Positions 7,621 through 15,876 are shown, counted from the stretch's first letter. The stretch: 30,477 nucleotides of DNA from an uncultured Pseudomonadota bacterium (GCA_937983055.1 CALJLA010000208.1:1-30477); one strand, 5' to 3'. Made by a program: numbers and translations. Notes: generated by a model not told the origin, from the letters alone.

Positions 7621-7770
7621 AGTCGCGCCCCAGGGCAATATCAGACAAGCAGGGAGCGTTCGTCAGGTGCCGCTGTCCGGAATACATTGCACGGGTGAAT
7701 TATCTATTCCGTACGTCCGGGCCGGAGACGGGCCCGCGACTCACCCGCCACCGATCTGAACGTAACGCCG

Positions 7771-8265
7771 ATGCCCATCGATCTCGCCGCCGCCCTGCCC
7801 CGCCTGCTGCCTAAAGCGGTGAGCTGGGCGCAATTGCAGTCGCAGGCGGCGCTCGAGCGCGGCCGGCCGCTGTCGCCCGACGAGCAGGCCGACGCGCAGG
7901 CCGCCGGGGTGCAGCGCCCACACCGGGTCAGGGTGGCGGTGGTCGATGCCATTCCGCGGCCCGACGACGAGGAACTGCGCGCAGCCGCCGAGCAGGCGGG
8001 CCTGCTGGGCCCGGACACCGTCGGTCTCGCGCTCGGCTACGCAATTGTTCTGCGCTCCGACTTTGCCGGCAGCAGCGCGCTGCTGAAGCACGAGCTGCAG
8101 CATGTGCGCCAGTTCGAGTGCTACGGATCGATCGAGGCCTTCCTGTCGGTATATCTGCACCAGGTGGTGCAGTTCGGCTACGCCGATGCGCCGCTCGAGC
8201 GCCAGGCCCGCGACGGCGGACATGACGGCGCGCCGCGGTGCGAAACCTCCGCCACCGATCGCTGA
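7771..8265 (+). CDS. Putative zincin-type metallopeptidase, uncharacterised
   Basis: The 164-residue protein contains HELQH (KHELQHVRQFE, about residue 110), which fits the HExxH zinc-binding pattern. A glutamate follows in a conserved-looking APLERQARD about 30 residues later. This layout resembles DUF4157-like peptidase domains. No signal peptide or membrane segment is evident. It is the first of three plus-strand genes with close spacing or overlap (glutaredoxin-like, then membrane protein). The last 30 residues are low-complexity and polar. The preceding 150-base gap (7621-7770) shows no strong promoter. The metal-binding call rests on one motif; substrate unknown. Confidence 0.65.
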   Translation: MPIDLAAALPRLLPKAVSWAQLQSQAALERGRPLSPDEQADAQAAGVQRPHRVRVAVVDAIPRPDDEELRAAAEQAGLLGPDTVGLALGYAIVLRSDFAGSSALLKHELQHVRQFECYGSIEAFLSVYLHQVVQFGYADAPLERQARDGGHDGAPRCETSATDR

Positions 8266-8720
8266 TCCACGGTCGCGACGCGGTGCAGGCCTCTAACCCG
8301 GATCGATCGAAACGCTGGCGCCGCATGGCCCTGGCTATGGCGGCGGCGCTCGCGCTGCTGCTGTTCGCGCTGGACCGCTACGCCGCGCTCGTGCACCGGC
8401 CGGACGCGCAGTCCACGCGCATCGCGATCTACACCACCGCCTGGTGCCCCTATTGCGCCAGGCTGCGCGCTGCGCTGACAGCCAGCGGCATCGACTTTCG
8501 CGAGTACGATGTCGAGCAATCGCTCTCGGGCCAGCTCGGCTTCTGGGCGCTGCTCGCCCGTGGCGTGCCGGTATCCGTCGTTGGGCCCGAGATCATCTAC
8601 GGCTACGACATTGCACGCCTGGACCAGGCCCTGCGGCGACTCGGCCATCGCTTCACGCCGGTTTCGCCCTCGGGGCCGGTGCAGGGCAGCATGAGCCGGC
8701 TGTCGCCGGACGCGCCATGA
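8238..8720 (+). CDS. Membrane-anchored glutaredoxin-like thiol-disulfide oxidoreductase
   Basis: The protein has 160 residues from a GTG at 8238 that overlaps the upstream gene by 28 bases. An ATG at 8325 (131 residues) is an equally plausible start, because the region between has weaker codon bias. A single hydrophobic helix (MALAMAAALALLLFALDRY) follows an arginine-rich stretch. A glutaredoxin fold comes next, with the active site TTAWCPYCARL (CPYC) and the cis-proline region GVPVSVVG. With positive residues before the helix, the thioredoxin-like domain most likely faces the periplasm, where it would reduce or isomerise thiols. The family call is firm for the fold; the partner is unknown. 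The adjoining peptidase-like and membrane proteins may act with it. Confidence 0.78.
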   Translation: MRNLRHRSLIHGRDAVQASNPDRSKRWRRMALAMAAALALLLFALDRYAALVHRPDAQSTRIAIYTTAWCPYCARLRAALTASGIDFREYDVEQSLSGQLGFWALLARGVPVSVVGPEIIYGYDIARLDQALRRLGHRFTPVSPSGPVQGSMSRLSPDAP

Positions 8721-9205
8721 TCCGCCGCCATGTGTTCCGCTTTACCGGGGCCGCCGACGCGGTGCGCGCCCGGCTGCTTGCCGCAGCCGGTACGGCCGGC
8801 GCCGTCACGGTGGAAACCTCCGGTGCGGAGGTCAAGATCGCGCGCAGGCATGCGCTGCCCCTGCTCAACGGATTCTCCCCGGTGTTCGTCGGCAGCCTGC
8901 GCGAGGACGCCACCGGAACCGAACTGAGCGGCCGCTTTCGCTTCCACCTCGGCGCGATCGTGGCGATCGCGGGATTCCTTGGCCTGTCGGTCTGGTATCT
9001 GATTCAGTTGCTGAGCGGCGAGCCGCCGGCCGGCGCGCCGCCGGACTGGCGCGCGACGCGCATTCGCTTTGAACTCCAGTTTCTCGGCTTTTCACTGGCG
9101 GCGCTCTGGGTTGCCTGGCTTGCCGGCCGGCCGGTGCGCGAGCAGATCATCGCGTTCATCGACAGCCAGCGTCAGCCGCAGCGACCGTCGCGCCGCAGGG
9201 GATGA
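8717..9205 (+). CDS. Uncharacterised two-helix membrane protein
   Basis: The protein has 162 residues. Its ATG overlaps the glutaredoxin-like stop codon as ATGA, so the two genes are almost certainly translationally coupled. About 90 soluble residues come first, then two hydrophobic helices near LGAIVAIAGFLGLSVWYLI and LQFLGFSLAALWVAWLAG, then an arginine-rich tail. The N-terminal part (RHALPLLNGFSPVFVGSL) suggests a small domain like those in proteins of unknown function with paired membrane segments. I do not recognise the family. Confidence 0.75.
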   Translation: MIRRHVFRFTGAADAVRARLLAAAGTAGAVTVETSGAEVKIARRHALPLLNGFSPVFVGSLREDATGTELSGRFRFHLGAIVAIAGFLGLSVWYLIQLLSGEPPAGAPPDWRATRIRFELQFLGFSLAALWVAWLAGRPVREQIIAFIDSQRQPQRPSRRRG

Positions 9206-9404
9206 CCGGACCGACCGCCCCCCTCGGAGCCGCCGTTCGATGATAGCCTAGGCGGGGCCATGGCCCGGGACTTGTGCCGCCCCGACCAACGCATGCGGCG
9301 CGACGTGGTCGGAAATGCAGGCTGCCGCGGCAACACGCCGCAGCCGCATCGTGCTGTGTGACAATGTAGGCATTGCCCGAACAAGAATATCGAGGGATTC
9401 CACG

Positions 9405-10073
9405 ATGAATGATGCATCGTTTCCCCGCCGCGCACGGACCCAGAGAAAGAACGATCCGATCGCGTTTTTCCTCGGATTCCTGCGCCGGCCGAACACGGTG
9501 GCGTCGCTGGTACCGAGTTCGCGTTTCCTGGAACGGCGGCTGGTCGACGTGGCCGCGGTTCACAACGCGCGCCTTGTGGTCGAGCTCGGCCCCGGCACGG
9601 GGGGCACCACGCGGGCATTGCTTGCGCGCCTGCCGGAAAACGCGAACCTGCTTGCAATCGAGCTCGATCCCCGGTTCGTGGAACTGCTGCGCGAGGTGAA
9701 CGACCCGCGTCTGATCGTGCACCTCGGCAGCGCGGAAGATCTGCGTGGAGCGCTCGACCGTTACGGCCTGCCGGCACCCGATGCGGTGATCTCCGGCATT
9801 CCGTTCTCGACGATGTCGCCTTCGCTCGGCCGCCAGGTGCTGTCCGAAGCGTGGAGCTGCCTCGCGCCCGGCGGCCGATTCGTCGCCTATCAGTTCCGCG
9901 ATCGCGTCGCAGTGCTCGGGCGCAAGCTGCTCGGCAAGCCCGACATCGAACTGGAGCTGCTGAACGCGCCGCCAATGCGCGTTTATCGCTGGCGCAAGCC
10001 CGCGGGCGCGGACTCGTCGCACGCCTGCCGCGCCCAGAGCGCGGCGGCGGCGGCGCAGGAAGACAGGGTTTGA
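9405..10073 (+). CDS. Class I SAM methyltransferase, phospholipid N-methyltransferase (PmtA)-like
   Basis: The protein has 222 residues from the ATG at 9405, with GAGG about nine bases upstream. An upstream in-frame extension is not family-like. The SAM-binding motif I is VVELGPGTGGTTR (about residues 58-70), with the acidic motif II in LLAIELDPRF. The N-terminal FFLGFLRRPNTVASLVPSS resembles the membrane-binding start of the PmtA/COG3963 group, related to rRNA adenine dimethylases. Such enzymes methylate phosphatidylethanolamine toward phosphatidylcholine at the inner membrane. The sequence alone cannot exclude another acceptor. The stop overlaps the next gene. A phospholipid head-group enzyme near an ethanolamine locus is notable but may be chance. 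Confidence 0.75.
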   Translation: MNDASFPRRARTQRKNDPIAFFLGFLRRPNTVASLVPSSRFLERRLVDVAAVHNARLVVELGPGTGGTTRALLARLPENANLLAIELDPRFVELLREVNDPRLIVHLGSAEDLRGALDRYGLPAPDAVISGIPFSTMSPSLGRQVLSEAWSCLAPGGRFVAYQFRDRVAVLGRKLLGKPDIELELLNAPPMRVYRWRKPAGADSSHACRAQSAAAAAQEDRV

Positions 10074-10816
10074 GCCTCGGCAAACAGCAGATCGCGTTGC
10101 GCGAATCGAGCCGCTGGGATTTCTCCGACCTGCGGGCGGTATTCCTGAACTGTACGTTGAAGCGCTCGCCGGAGCTGTCTCACACCGAAGGCCTGATGAA
10201 ACTCTCGCAGGCGATCATGGAAAAGAACGGCGTCAAGACGGAGATGCTGCGCGCGGTCGATCATGACATCGCCTACGGCGTCTACCCGGACATGACCAAG
10301 CATGGCTGGCGGACGGATGACTGGCCGCCGATCCTCGCCAGGGTCAAGGCCGCCGACATTCTGGTAATCGGCACCCCGATCTGGCTGGGCGACAAGTCCT
10401 CGGTGTGCACCAAGGTGATCGAACGGCTTTACTCGGCATCTGCAGAGCTGAACGAGGCGGGACAGTACGCGTACTACGGGCGCGTCGGCGGCTGCATCGT
10501 CACCGGCAACGAGGACGGCGTGAAGCACTGCGCGATGAATATTCTCTATTCGCTCCAGCACCTCGGATTCGTCGTTCCGCCGCAGGCCGATGCCGGCTGG
10601 ATCGGCGAAGCGGGACCCGGTCCGTCCTATCTCGATCCGGATTCCGGCGGCCCCGAGAACGACTTTACCAACCGAAACACCACGTTCGCCGCCTGGAACC
10701 TGATGCACCTGGCGCGCATGATCAAGGATGCCGGCGGCATTCCGGCGCATGGCAACCAGCGCTCGCAATGGGAAGCCGGTTGCCGCTTCGATTTCCCGAA
10801 CCCGGACTACCGCTGA
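10070..10816 (+). CDS. Flavodoxin-fold NADPH-dependent FMN reductase-like protein
   Basis: I place the start at TTG 10070, overlapping the methyltransferase stop as TTGA, with AGGA about nine bases upstream. The first in-frame ATG lies well inside the fold (GLMKLSQ) and would remove the first beta strand (AVFLNCTLKRSPE). That gives 248 residues. Features of the NADPH-dependent FMN reductase/flavodoxin-like family are the N-terminal FMN phosphate loop (NCTLKRSPELSHT), ADILVIGTPIWLGDKSS and GGCIVTGNEDG. It probably binds FMN and reduces quinones or other acceptors in the cytoplasm. Its C-terminal extension (SQWEAGCRFDFPNPDYR) is typical of a flavodoxin-family subgroup. Specific role unknown. 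Confidence 0.78.
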   Translation: MSLGKQQIALRESSRWDFSDLRAVFLNCTLKRSPELSHTEGLMKLSQAIMEKNGVKTEMLRAVDHDIAYGVYPDMTKHGWRTDDWPPILARVKAADILVIGTPIWLGDKSSVCTKVIERLYSASAELNEAGQYAYYGRVGGCIVTGNEDGVKHCAMNILYSLQHLGFVVPPQADAGWIGEAGPGPSYLDPDSGGPENDFTNRNTTFAAWNLMHLARMIKDAGGIPAHGNQRSQWEAGCRFDFPNPDYR

Positions 10817-10868
10817 TGCTTCCGCAGCACCGGGCTGCAGTCCTTCCGCGCAGCACACGCGGCTCAAC

Positions 10869-12530
10869 ATGAACTCACCCCTGCAGCAGGCCCTTCTCAG
10901 CCCGGCGAGCGCGCTGTGGCGCTGGATCGACCTGAACATCCTCAGCCTCGGGCGCGAGATGCGCCTGACTTATCTGCCCCCGCTGATGGTGTACGCGGCC
11001 GCCGGCATCTCCGGCCTTACCAGCATCGTCGGCACCTTCTACGTCAAGGAACGGCTCGGCCTGTCAGCGGAGTTTCTCGCCGCGCTCGGCTTCTGGGCCA
11101 TGCTGCCCTGGGCCCTGAAGATGCCGCTCGGCCATCTCGTCGACTTGATGTGGCGCTGGAAGAGCTGGCTGGTGTATGCCGGCGCCAGCCTGATCGCGCT
11201 CAGCATGGTGATCATGATCCTGCTGCTCGGCCACACGAGCGCGATGCTGGCGATCGCACCGGCTGGCACTTGGTACGTGGCGGCCGCGCTGCTGGCGCCG
11301 ATCGGCTATGTGCTGCAGGACGTCGTCGCCGACGCGATGACCGTGGAGGCCGTTCCGCGGGTGGACGCGCAGGGCAACGAGATCGGGCTCGAACAGCGCA
11401 AATCCATGCACACCACGATGCAGACGCTCGGCCGTGTCGCGATCATCGGCGGCGGCGTGCTGGTATCGGTCGTCAACGTCTACCTGCTGCGCGGGGTCGG
11501 CGCGCTGCCCATGGAGGAAAAGGGGCAGGTCTATCAGCTCATCTACGAGCTGGCGCTGGTGATACCGGTGGTGTCGGTGCTCGGCGTGGCCCTTGCCGCA
11601 CTCCTGCGCGCCCGGGCGGTGCGGCAGCTGCTGTCCAGCGGGCACTCCCGGCGCGAAGCGGAGGCGCTCGTGGACGTCCGGGGCGCGGAGCGTCCTCCCG
11701 TCAACTGGTGGATCCTCGGCGGCGGGCTGGCGTTCACGGTCGTATCGGTCGGCGTCGGCCTGAGCGACATCGGCCTCGGCCAGGAGCTGGTGTTCGCACT
11801 GTCGATGGCGATCGTGATTTTTCTCATCGTCAAGCTCACCCGCGAACTCGAGCCGGAGGCGAGACATGTACTCGTCGGCACGGCAATCGTGGTTTTCGCG
11901 TTTCGCGCCCTGCCCGGCCCCGGCGCCGGATCGACCTGGTGGATGATCGACGTGCTCGGCTTCGACCAGCAGTTTCTGGCGGAGCTGTCCTTGATCGCCT
12001 CGACGCTTACGCTGCTCGGGATGTTCATCTTCCGCCGCTTCATGGCGGAGAACTCGATCGCTTACGTGGTCGGTTTTCTCACGGTTGCCGGCACGCTGCT
12101 GTGGCTGCCGAACATCGGCATGTACTACGGCCTGCACGAATGGACGGCAGCCGTGACCGGCGGCGTGGTCGACGCGCGCTTCATCGCCCTGATCGACACC
12201 GCGCTCGAATCCCCGCTCGGACAGATTGCGATGATCCCGATGCTGGCCTGGATCGCGAACTCCGCCCCGGATCGGCTGAAAGCCACGTTCTTCGCGGTTA
12301 TGGCCTCGTTCACCAATCTGGCGCTGTCGGCGTCGCAGCTGAGCACCAAATACCTGAACAAGCTGTTCATCGTTACCCGGGAGGTCACCGATCCTGCGAC
12401 CGGCGCGATCGTCGTGGCGGCCGATTACTCCGAACTGGGCTGGCTGCTGATCACCGCGGCGGTGATCGGTTTCGTGCTGCCGTTCGCCGCCATCCTCTTC
12501 GTCAAGACGACACGGTTTCGCAATGCCTGA
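10869..12530 (+). CDS. MFS transporter, probably BT1 (folate/biopterin)-like
   Basis: The 553-residue protein starts at the ATG at 10869; the longer frame before it is the antisense or out-of-frame tail of the flavodoxin gene. It has about twelve hydrophobic helices, with a central hydrophilic loop around ARAVRQLLSSGHSRREAEA. The region ISGLTSIVGTFYVKERLGL followed by LPWALKMPLGHLVDLMWRW matches the BT1/FBT branch of the major facilitator superfamily. That branch carries folates and pterins in some organisms, but bacterial members have many unproven substrates. It is inner-membrane and likely cotranscribed with the flavodoxin gene 52 bases upstream and with the lipoprotein gene that overlaps its end by eight bases. 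Transporter call secure, substrate unknown. Confidence 0.82.
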   Translation: MNSPLQQALLSPASALWRWIDLNILSLGREMRLTYLPPLMVYAAAGISGLTSIVGTFYVKERLGLSAEFLAALGFWAMLPWALKMPLGHLVDLMWRWKSWLVYAGASLIALSMVIMILLLGHTSAMLAIAPAGTWYVAAALLAPIGYVLQDVVADAMTVEAVPRVDAQGNEIGLEQRKSMHTTMQTLGRVAIIGGGVLVSVVNVYLLRGVGALPMEEKGQVYQLIYELALVIPVVSVLGVALAALLRARAVRQLLSSGHSRREAEALVDVRGAERPPVNWWILGGGLAFTVVSVGVGLSDIGLGQELVFALSMAIVIFLIVKLTRELEPEARHVLVGTAIVVFAFRALPGPGAGSTWWMIDVLGFDQQFLAELSLIASTLTLLGMFIFRRFMAENSIAYVVGFLTVAGTLLWLPNIGMYYGLHEWTAAVTGGVVDARFIALIDTALESPLGQIAMIPMLAWIANSAPDRLKATFFAVMASFTNLALSASQLSTKYLNKLFIVTREVTDPATGAIVVAADYSELGWLLITAAVIGFVLPFAAILFVKTTRFRNA

Positions 12531-13164
12531 CCCGACGCCATTCGCCGCCCTGTTCTGCCGCGCGCTTCGCCGGCTGCCCGTCGCATTGGCCGCTGCGTCG
12601 CTGTGCGCCGGTTGCGCCGGCGGCGGCAAGCCTTCCAACGACCTGAAGCCAGGGCAACCGCTCCTGCTGGAGGGCTACTCCTTCATGCCGCCCGCCGACG
12701 ACGGCTGGATGATCGTCGAGCGCGGTCCCGATCACATCGTGCTCGCAAAGCCCGGCAAGTACGCCGGCGAAGCACACTCCGTCAGGAGCGCCCGCGTTCC
12801 GGTGCCGCAGTCGCCCGCCACCCTGGTGCTCGTCAACCACGTGCGCGCGCTCGAGGTCGCCGCCCTGCCGGCGCCCCGGTTCCGGATCCGCACGCTGGAA
12901 GTGGAACCCGCCGAAACCGATGTCGCAACCTGCGCGCGCGCGCACGTCCTCGCGGAGGACGGGGAGCTCGGCGGCACCGCCGGGCCGATCGTGGCAGTGC
13001 TTCTTGAAAGTTTCAGCTTGACCTGCCGCGAGGGCGACCGTCCGGGCAGCGCGGTGCGCTTGGGCTACATGCATCGCGCCTTTCCGGAGGACCGCGATCC
13101 CGGACTGCGGGCGCGCGCCCAGGCGGTCACCGATTCGCTGATACTGCATGGCACGCAGCGGTGA
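12523..13164 (+). CDS. Probable lipoprotein of unknown function
   Basis: The 213-residue protein overlaps the transporter stop by eight bases. The N-terminus is a basic stretch (RALRRLP), a hydrophobic run (VALAAASL) and then CAGC. This is a lipobox-like site with an atypical cysteine at -3, so lipidation at the second cysteine is probable but not certain. The mature part contains four to five scattered cysteines (TCARAH, LTCREG) and no recognisable enzyme motif. The residue pattern WMIVERGPDHIVLAKPG recurs in uncharacterised proteobacterial lipoproteins. Coupling to the MFS transporter suggests a periplasmic accessory role, which is inference. Confidence 0.68.
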   Translation: MPDPTPFAALFCRALRRLPVALAAASLCAGCAGGGKPSNDLKPGQPLLLEGYSFMPPADDGWMIVERGPDHIVLAKPGKYAGEAHSVRSARVPVPQSPATLVLVNHVRALEVAALPAPRFRIRTLEVEPAETDVATCARAHVLAEDGELGGTAGPIVAVLLESFSLTCREGDRPGSAVRLGYMHRAFPEDRDPGLRARAQAVTDSLILHGTQR

Positions 13165-13200
13165 AGCGCGCGAGGCCGCGCTATCTTCGACCAGCCCGTG

Positions 13201-13218
13201 CCGCGCGGCGAAGCGCGG
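13201..13218 (+). terminator. Weak hairpin after the lipoprotein gene
   Basis: CCGCGC (13201-13206), GGCGAA, GCGCGG (13213-13218) gives a 6-bp stem, extendable by one G-C pair. It lies 36 bases after the lipoprotein stop and before the next gene. There is no T-tract, so it may be a rho-independent-like pause or RNA 3' end element at best. Confidence 0.25.
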
Positions 13219-13279
13219 CGGACGCGGCCCGGCCTGATGCTAGACTGCCGGCTGCGTCAGCAACATAGCGATCTGGCAT

Positions 13280-13741
13280 ATGGAGCCGCATGTCTCGGAT
13301 GTAGCGCGGGTGATCCAACTGGCAGTGGCACCGGTGTTCCTGCTCACGGCGGTGGGCACCATCATCGCCGCCCTGAACAACCGGCTGGGACGCATCATCG
13401 ACCGCCGCCGGGTGCTGGACGACCGTCTGCGCGCACTGGCGCCGGAACAGGCCGACACCGCTGGCGAGTATCTGCGCGAGATGGACGCGCTCGCGCGGCG
13501 GGGCCGGCTCATCTACTACGCGATGATTCTGGCGGTGCTCAGCGCCCTGCTGGTGTGTCTGCTGGTGGCCGGTGCCTTCGTCGGCGCGTTCGTCGCGGTC
13601 GACCTGTCGAGATCGGTAGCGGCCCTGTTCGTGTGCGCGATGTTTTCGCTGAGCGGCTCGCTGGGTGTGCTGTTGCGCGAGGTGTTCGTTGCGGTGCAGA
13701 GCAGCGCCCACGGATTCCTGTCCGCCCGACGCCGCACATGA
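13280..13741 (+). CDS. DUF2721 family membrane protein
   Basis: The protein has 153 residues. The N-terminal segment VIQLAVAPVFLLTAVGTII followed by LNNRLGRIIDRRRVL is the DUF2721 signature. Two further hydrophobic helices follow (IYYAMILAVLSALLVCLLVAG and AALFVCAMFSLSGSLGVLL). It is an inner-membrane protein with a cytoplasmic arginine-rich loop. Function unknown for the family. The gene is preceded by a 115-base gap with a possible TAGACT -10 near 13240 but no clear -35. Confidence 0.85.
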   Translation: MEPHVSDVARVIQLAVAPVFLLTAVGTIIAALNNRLGRIIDRRRVLDDRLRALAPEQADTAGEYLREMDALARRGRLIYYAMILAVLSALLVCLLVAGAFVGAFVAVDLSRSVAALFVCAMFSLSGSLGVLLREVFVAVQSSAHGFLSARRRT

Positions 13742-13757
13742 GCCCGCAGGTCGAGGC

Positions 13758-14162
13758 ATGGCAACGCTGATCGTGTTCAGACTCTCCATCAAGAGCAGCT
13801 ACGCCGGCGACACCGAGGAGCCGGCAGATGCTGACGATTTCGACACGTTGCAGTGGTGGCTCGGCGAATCGGAGTGCTGGCGCGTACGCACCTACGCGAT
13901 GGATGACGACATCCATGTCTATCTGCTGGAACAGCCGATCGACGCCGATCACGCGATCGAGGCGACCCTGCGGCACTATGCGGACGTTGTCGGCGACCGG
14001 TTCCAGGTCGAGATCGACGATCCGGGCGACGATGACGAGGTCGAGCGCAAGCTGGCGGACCGTGGCGGCGCCGAAGCGCTGGAGGTCGCGGCGAGCGGAC
14101 GGCTTGCCTTCTGGAATTACGATGGCCGCCGCTACCGCACGCTGAGCACACCCGATGACTGA
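13758..14162 (+). CDS. Uncharacterised small acidic protein
   Basis: The 134-residue protein begins at the ATG at 13758, 16 bases after the DUF2721 stop. It is very acidic: EEPADADDFD, DDPGDDDEVE. It has a tryptophan-rich LQWWLGESECW and an aromatic C-terminus (LAFWNYDGRRYRTL). No membrane segment or signal is seen, and I do not recognise a family. The stop overlaps the next gene by eight bases, so coupling to the GrpB-like protein is likely. Codon usage looks normal for the region, which supports a real gene. Confidence 0.7.
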   Translation: MATLIVFRLSIKSSYAGDTEEPADADDFDTLQWWLGESECWRVRTYAMDDDIHVYLLEQPIDADHAIEATLRHYADVVGDRFQVEIDDPGDDDEVERKLADRGGAEALEVAASGRLAFWNYDGRRYRTLSTPDD

Positions 14163-14727
14163 GCGCGCCCCCCGTCCGAACGGTTTCGGTCCCGATCAGC
14201 GCATCGAGCTGACGGGGCACGACAGCGACTGGCGCGCGAAATTCGACGAGGAGTCGATCCGCCTGTCGCACGCGCTGGTCATTTCCGGTGCGCGCATCGC
14301 CCATGTCGGCAGCACTGCCGTGCAGGGCCTGGCCGCCGCCCCCTCGATTGACGTAATGATCGGCGTCGATCGCTACCCGCCGACACCGGCGTTCTTCGAG
14401 CCGCTGGCCGAGCTGGGCTATGTTGCGGGCGGCGAGCGCGGGTTGCCGGGACGTCTGCTGTTCATGAAGCGCGCCGACAGCGCCTTCGACGTGCACCTGA
14501 CGCAGTTTCGCGGTCCGGTCTGGCGAGATGCGCTGATGCTGCGCGACTATCTGGCCGCAGACGCGGCCGCGGCAGCGCGCTACGGGCAGCGCAAGCGCGA
14601 GATTCTGGCGGCAGCGCAGGCCCGCTTGGAGGACTACGCGCGGCTGAAAACAGCGCTGCTCGCGCAGCTGCTCGACGATGCCCGACGCTGGAAGCCGGGC
14701 GAGGCCGCGCTGCGCCAGTCGGGCTGA
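14155..14727 (+). CDS. GrpB/UPF0157 family protein (nucleotidyltransferase fold)
   Basis: The protein has 190 residues. Family features are the IAHVGSTAVQGLAAAPSIDVMI segment, equivalent to the usual GSTAVPGL-KPIID motif of a nucleotidyltransferase-like fold, the FDVHL strand, and MLRDYLAADAAAAARYGQRK in the C-terminal helices. Q replaces the usual proline and A the usual lysine in the motif. GrpB-family members are small cytoplasmic proteins with unclear substrates; some sit next to CoaE in fused forms. It overlaps the upstream acidic-protein gene and converges with the hydrolase gene nine bases away. Confidence 0.85.
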   Translation: MTERAPRPNGFGPDQRIELTGHDSDWRAKFDEESIRLSHALVISGARIAHVGSTAVQGLAAAPSIDVMIGVDRYPPTPAFFEPLAELGYVAGGERGLPGRLLFMKRADSAFDVHLTQFRGPVWRDALMLRDYLAADAAAAARYGQRKREILAAAQARLEDYARLKTALLAQLLDDARRWKPGEAALRQSG

Positions 14728-14736
14728 TGCGCGGCC

Positions 14737-15462
14737 CTAACTGCTGAGCCAGACCCGCAGTGCGCCGGACACCGCATCCGGCTGCTCGAGCGTGGACAGA
14801 TGGCCGCAGCGCTCTACGATTTCGAGACGGGCACCAGGAATGAGCGCGGTCATTTCTTCATGGCGCGCGAGTGGCGGGATGGCGTCTTCGCGGCCGCACA
14901 GGACCAGGGTCGGCGCTCGGATCTGCGGCAGCGCAGGGCGGCTGTCCGGCCGCCCGATGATCGCGGTCTGCTGGCGCACGAAGCCGTCGATGCCGGTGCG
15001 CTCGGCCATCTCGCGGATGCTGTTCACCAGCGGCGCATCGCCGAGTCGCGAGGGGTGCACCAGCAGCGGCAGCATGCGCCGGGTAACCGGCGTGAATCCG
15101 CGCTCGGTTTCGGCCAGGCGGATCAGTTCGCGGCGTCGCTCGGTTTCTTCCGGCGCATCCGGCGTCGCCCGGGTATCCAGCAGGGCCAGCCGTGTCACCC
15201 GCGCGGGCGCACGCCGCATGATCTCCATCGCCACGTAGCCGCCCATCGACAGCCCGGCCAGCGCGAAGCGCTCGGACGGCGCTTCGCGCAGTACCGCCTC
15301 GCCCATGGCCGCAATGCTCGATTGCGCGCGCAGGTCCGGTATCCAGCAGTGCGCGAGATCCGCCAGCGCCGCGATCTGCGGCGCCCACAGCGCGCTGTCG
15401 CACAGCAGCCCCGGCAACAGAACCAGTTCGACCCGGCTTGCCCGATTCGCGCCTGGCACCAC
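14737..15462 (-). CDS. Alpha/beta-hydrolase fold enzyme
   Basis: I place the start at GTG 15462, giving 241 residues. In the same frame an upstream TTG at 15498 would overlap the DUF1330 gene, and no ATG is available. AAAGGCGG lies about six bases before the GTG. Catalytic triad residues are visible: nucleophile Ser in LAGLSMGGYVA, Asp in LCGREDAIPP and His in RCGHLSTLE. The oxyanion region is LLPGLLCDSALW. It resembles short alpha/beta hydrolases such as esterases or lactonases. It is cytoplasmic and follows the DUF1330 gene in the same direction, likely in one transcript. Substrate not determinable. Confidence 0.85.
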   Translation of the reverse strand: MVPGANRASRVELVLLPGLLCDSALWAPQIAALADLAHCWIPDLRAQSSIAAMGEAVLREAPSERFALAGLSMGGYVAMEIMRRAPARVTRLALLDTRATPDAPEETERRRELIRLAETERGFTPVTRRMLPLLVHPSRLGDAPLVNSIREMAERTGIDGFVRQQTAIIGRPDSRPALPQIRAPTLVLCGREDAIPPLARHEEMTALIPGARLEIVERCGHLSTLEQPDAVSGALRVWLSS

Positions 15463-15464
15463 TG

Positions 15465-15788
15465 TCAGCCGCCTTTGACCCAGGCCTTCATGTCCCAAGG
15501 CTCATACAGCGTCCAGATGTACTCGCTGGTCGAGTTCTCCCGCAAGTGGTGGATGTTCTGCTTTTCCGCCTCGTCGAGAAACGCCTGGAATACGTGCTCG
15601 CTGGGGAACTCCACCACGATCATGTAGCGGCGCTCGGTGTCGCCGTGCATGTTGCGGATCGGCTTCCAGCCGGAGGCGGCGATGCGCCCGCCCATGCCGA
15701 AGATGATGCGCCCGGCTTTCACGGAGTAGTCGCGGTAGTCGCCTTCCTTGCCCGGCCGGAGATTGAACACGTTCAGTGCGTAGACCAT
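15465..15788 (-). CDS. DUF1330/dimeric alpha-beta barrel protein
   Basis: The protein has 107 residues from the ATG at 15788, with GGGGGC just upstream; an ATG seven codons earlier has no such site. The sequence shows the ferredoxin-like alpha/beta barrel pattern of DUF1330/EthD-type proteins: MVYALNVFNLRPGKEGDYRDY, then RYMIVVEFPSEHVFQAFLDE. These are small cytoplasmic proteins, sometimes heme-degrading or polyketide-cyclase-like. It is upstream of and codirectional with the alpha/beta hydrolase, with its stop three bases from the hydrolase GTG. Function unknown. Confidence 0.8.
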   Translation of the reverse strand: MVYALNVFNLRPGKEGDYRDYSVKAGRIIFGMGGRIAASGWKPIRNMHGDTERRYMIVVEFPSEHVFQAFLDEAEKQNIHHLRENSTSEYIWTLYEPWDMKAWVKGG

Positions 15789-15876
15789 GCCGCCCCCTGT
15801 TGTCGTCAATCGATATCGGTCAATGCGAAAGGCCGCATGGTAACGCGCCGCGAGGTCACGAAACTGCCGATGCCAC

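Noticed and set aside
9255..9266. GGGCCATGGCCC perfect palindrome upstream of the methyltransferase gene
   Set aside because: In GC-rich DNA a 12-bp palindrome without further symmetry, promoter or conservation evidence is weak support for a regulatory call.
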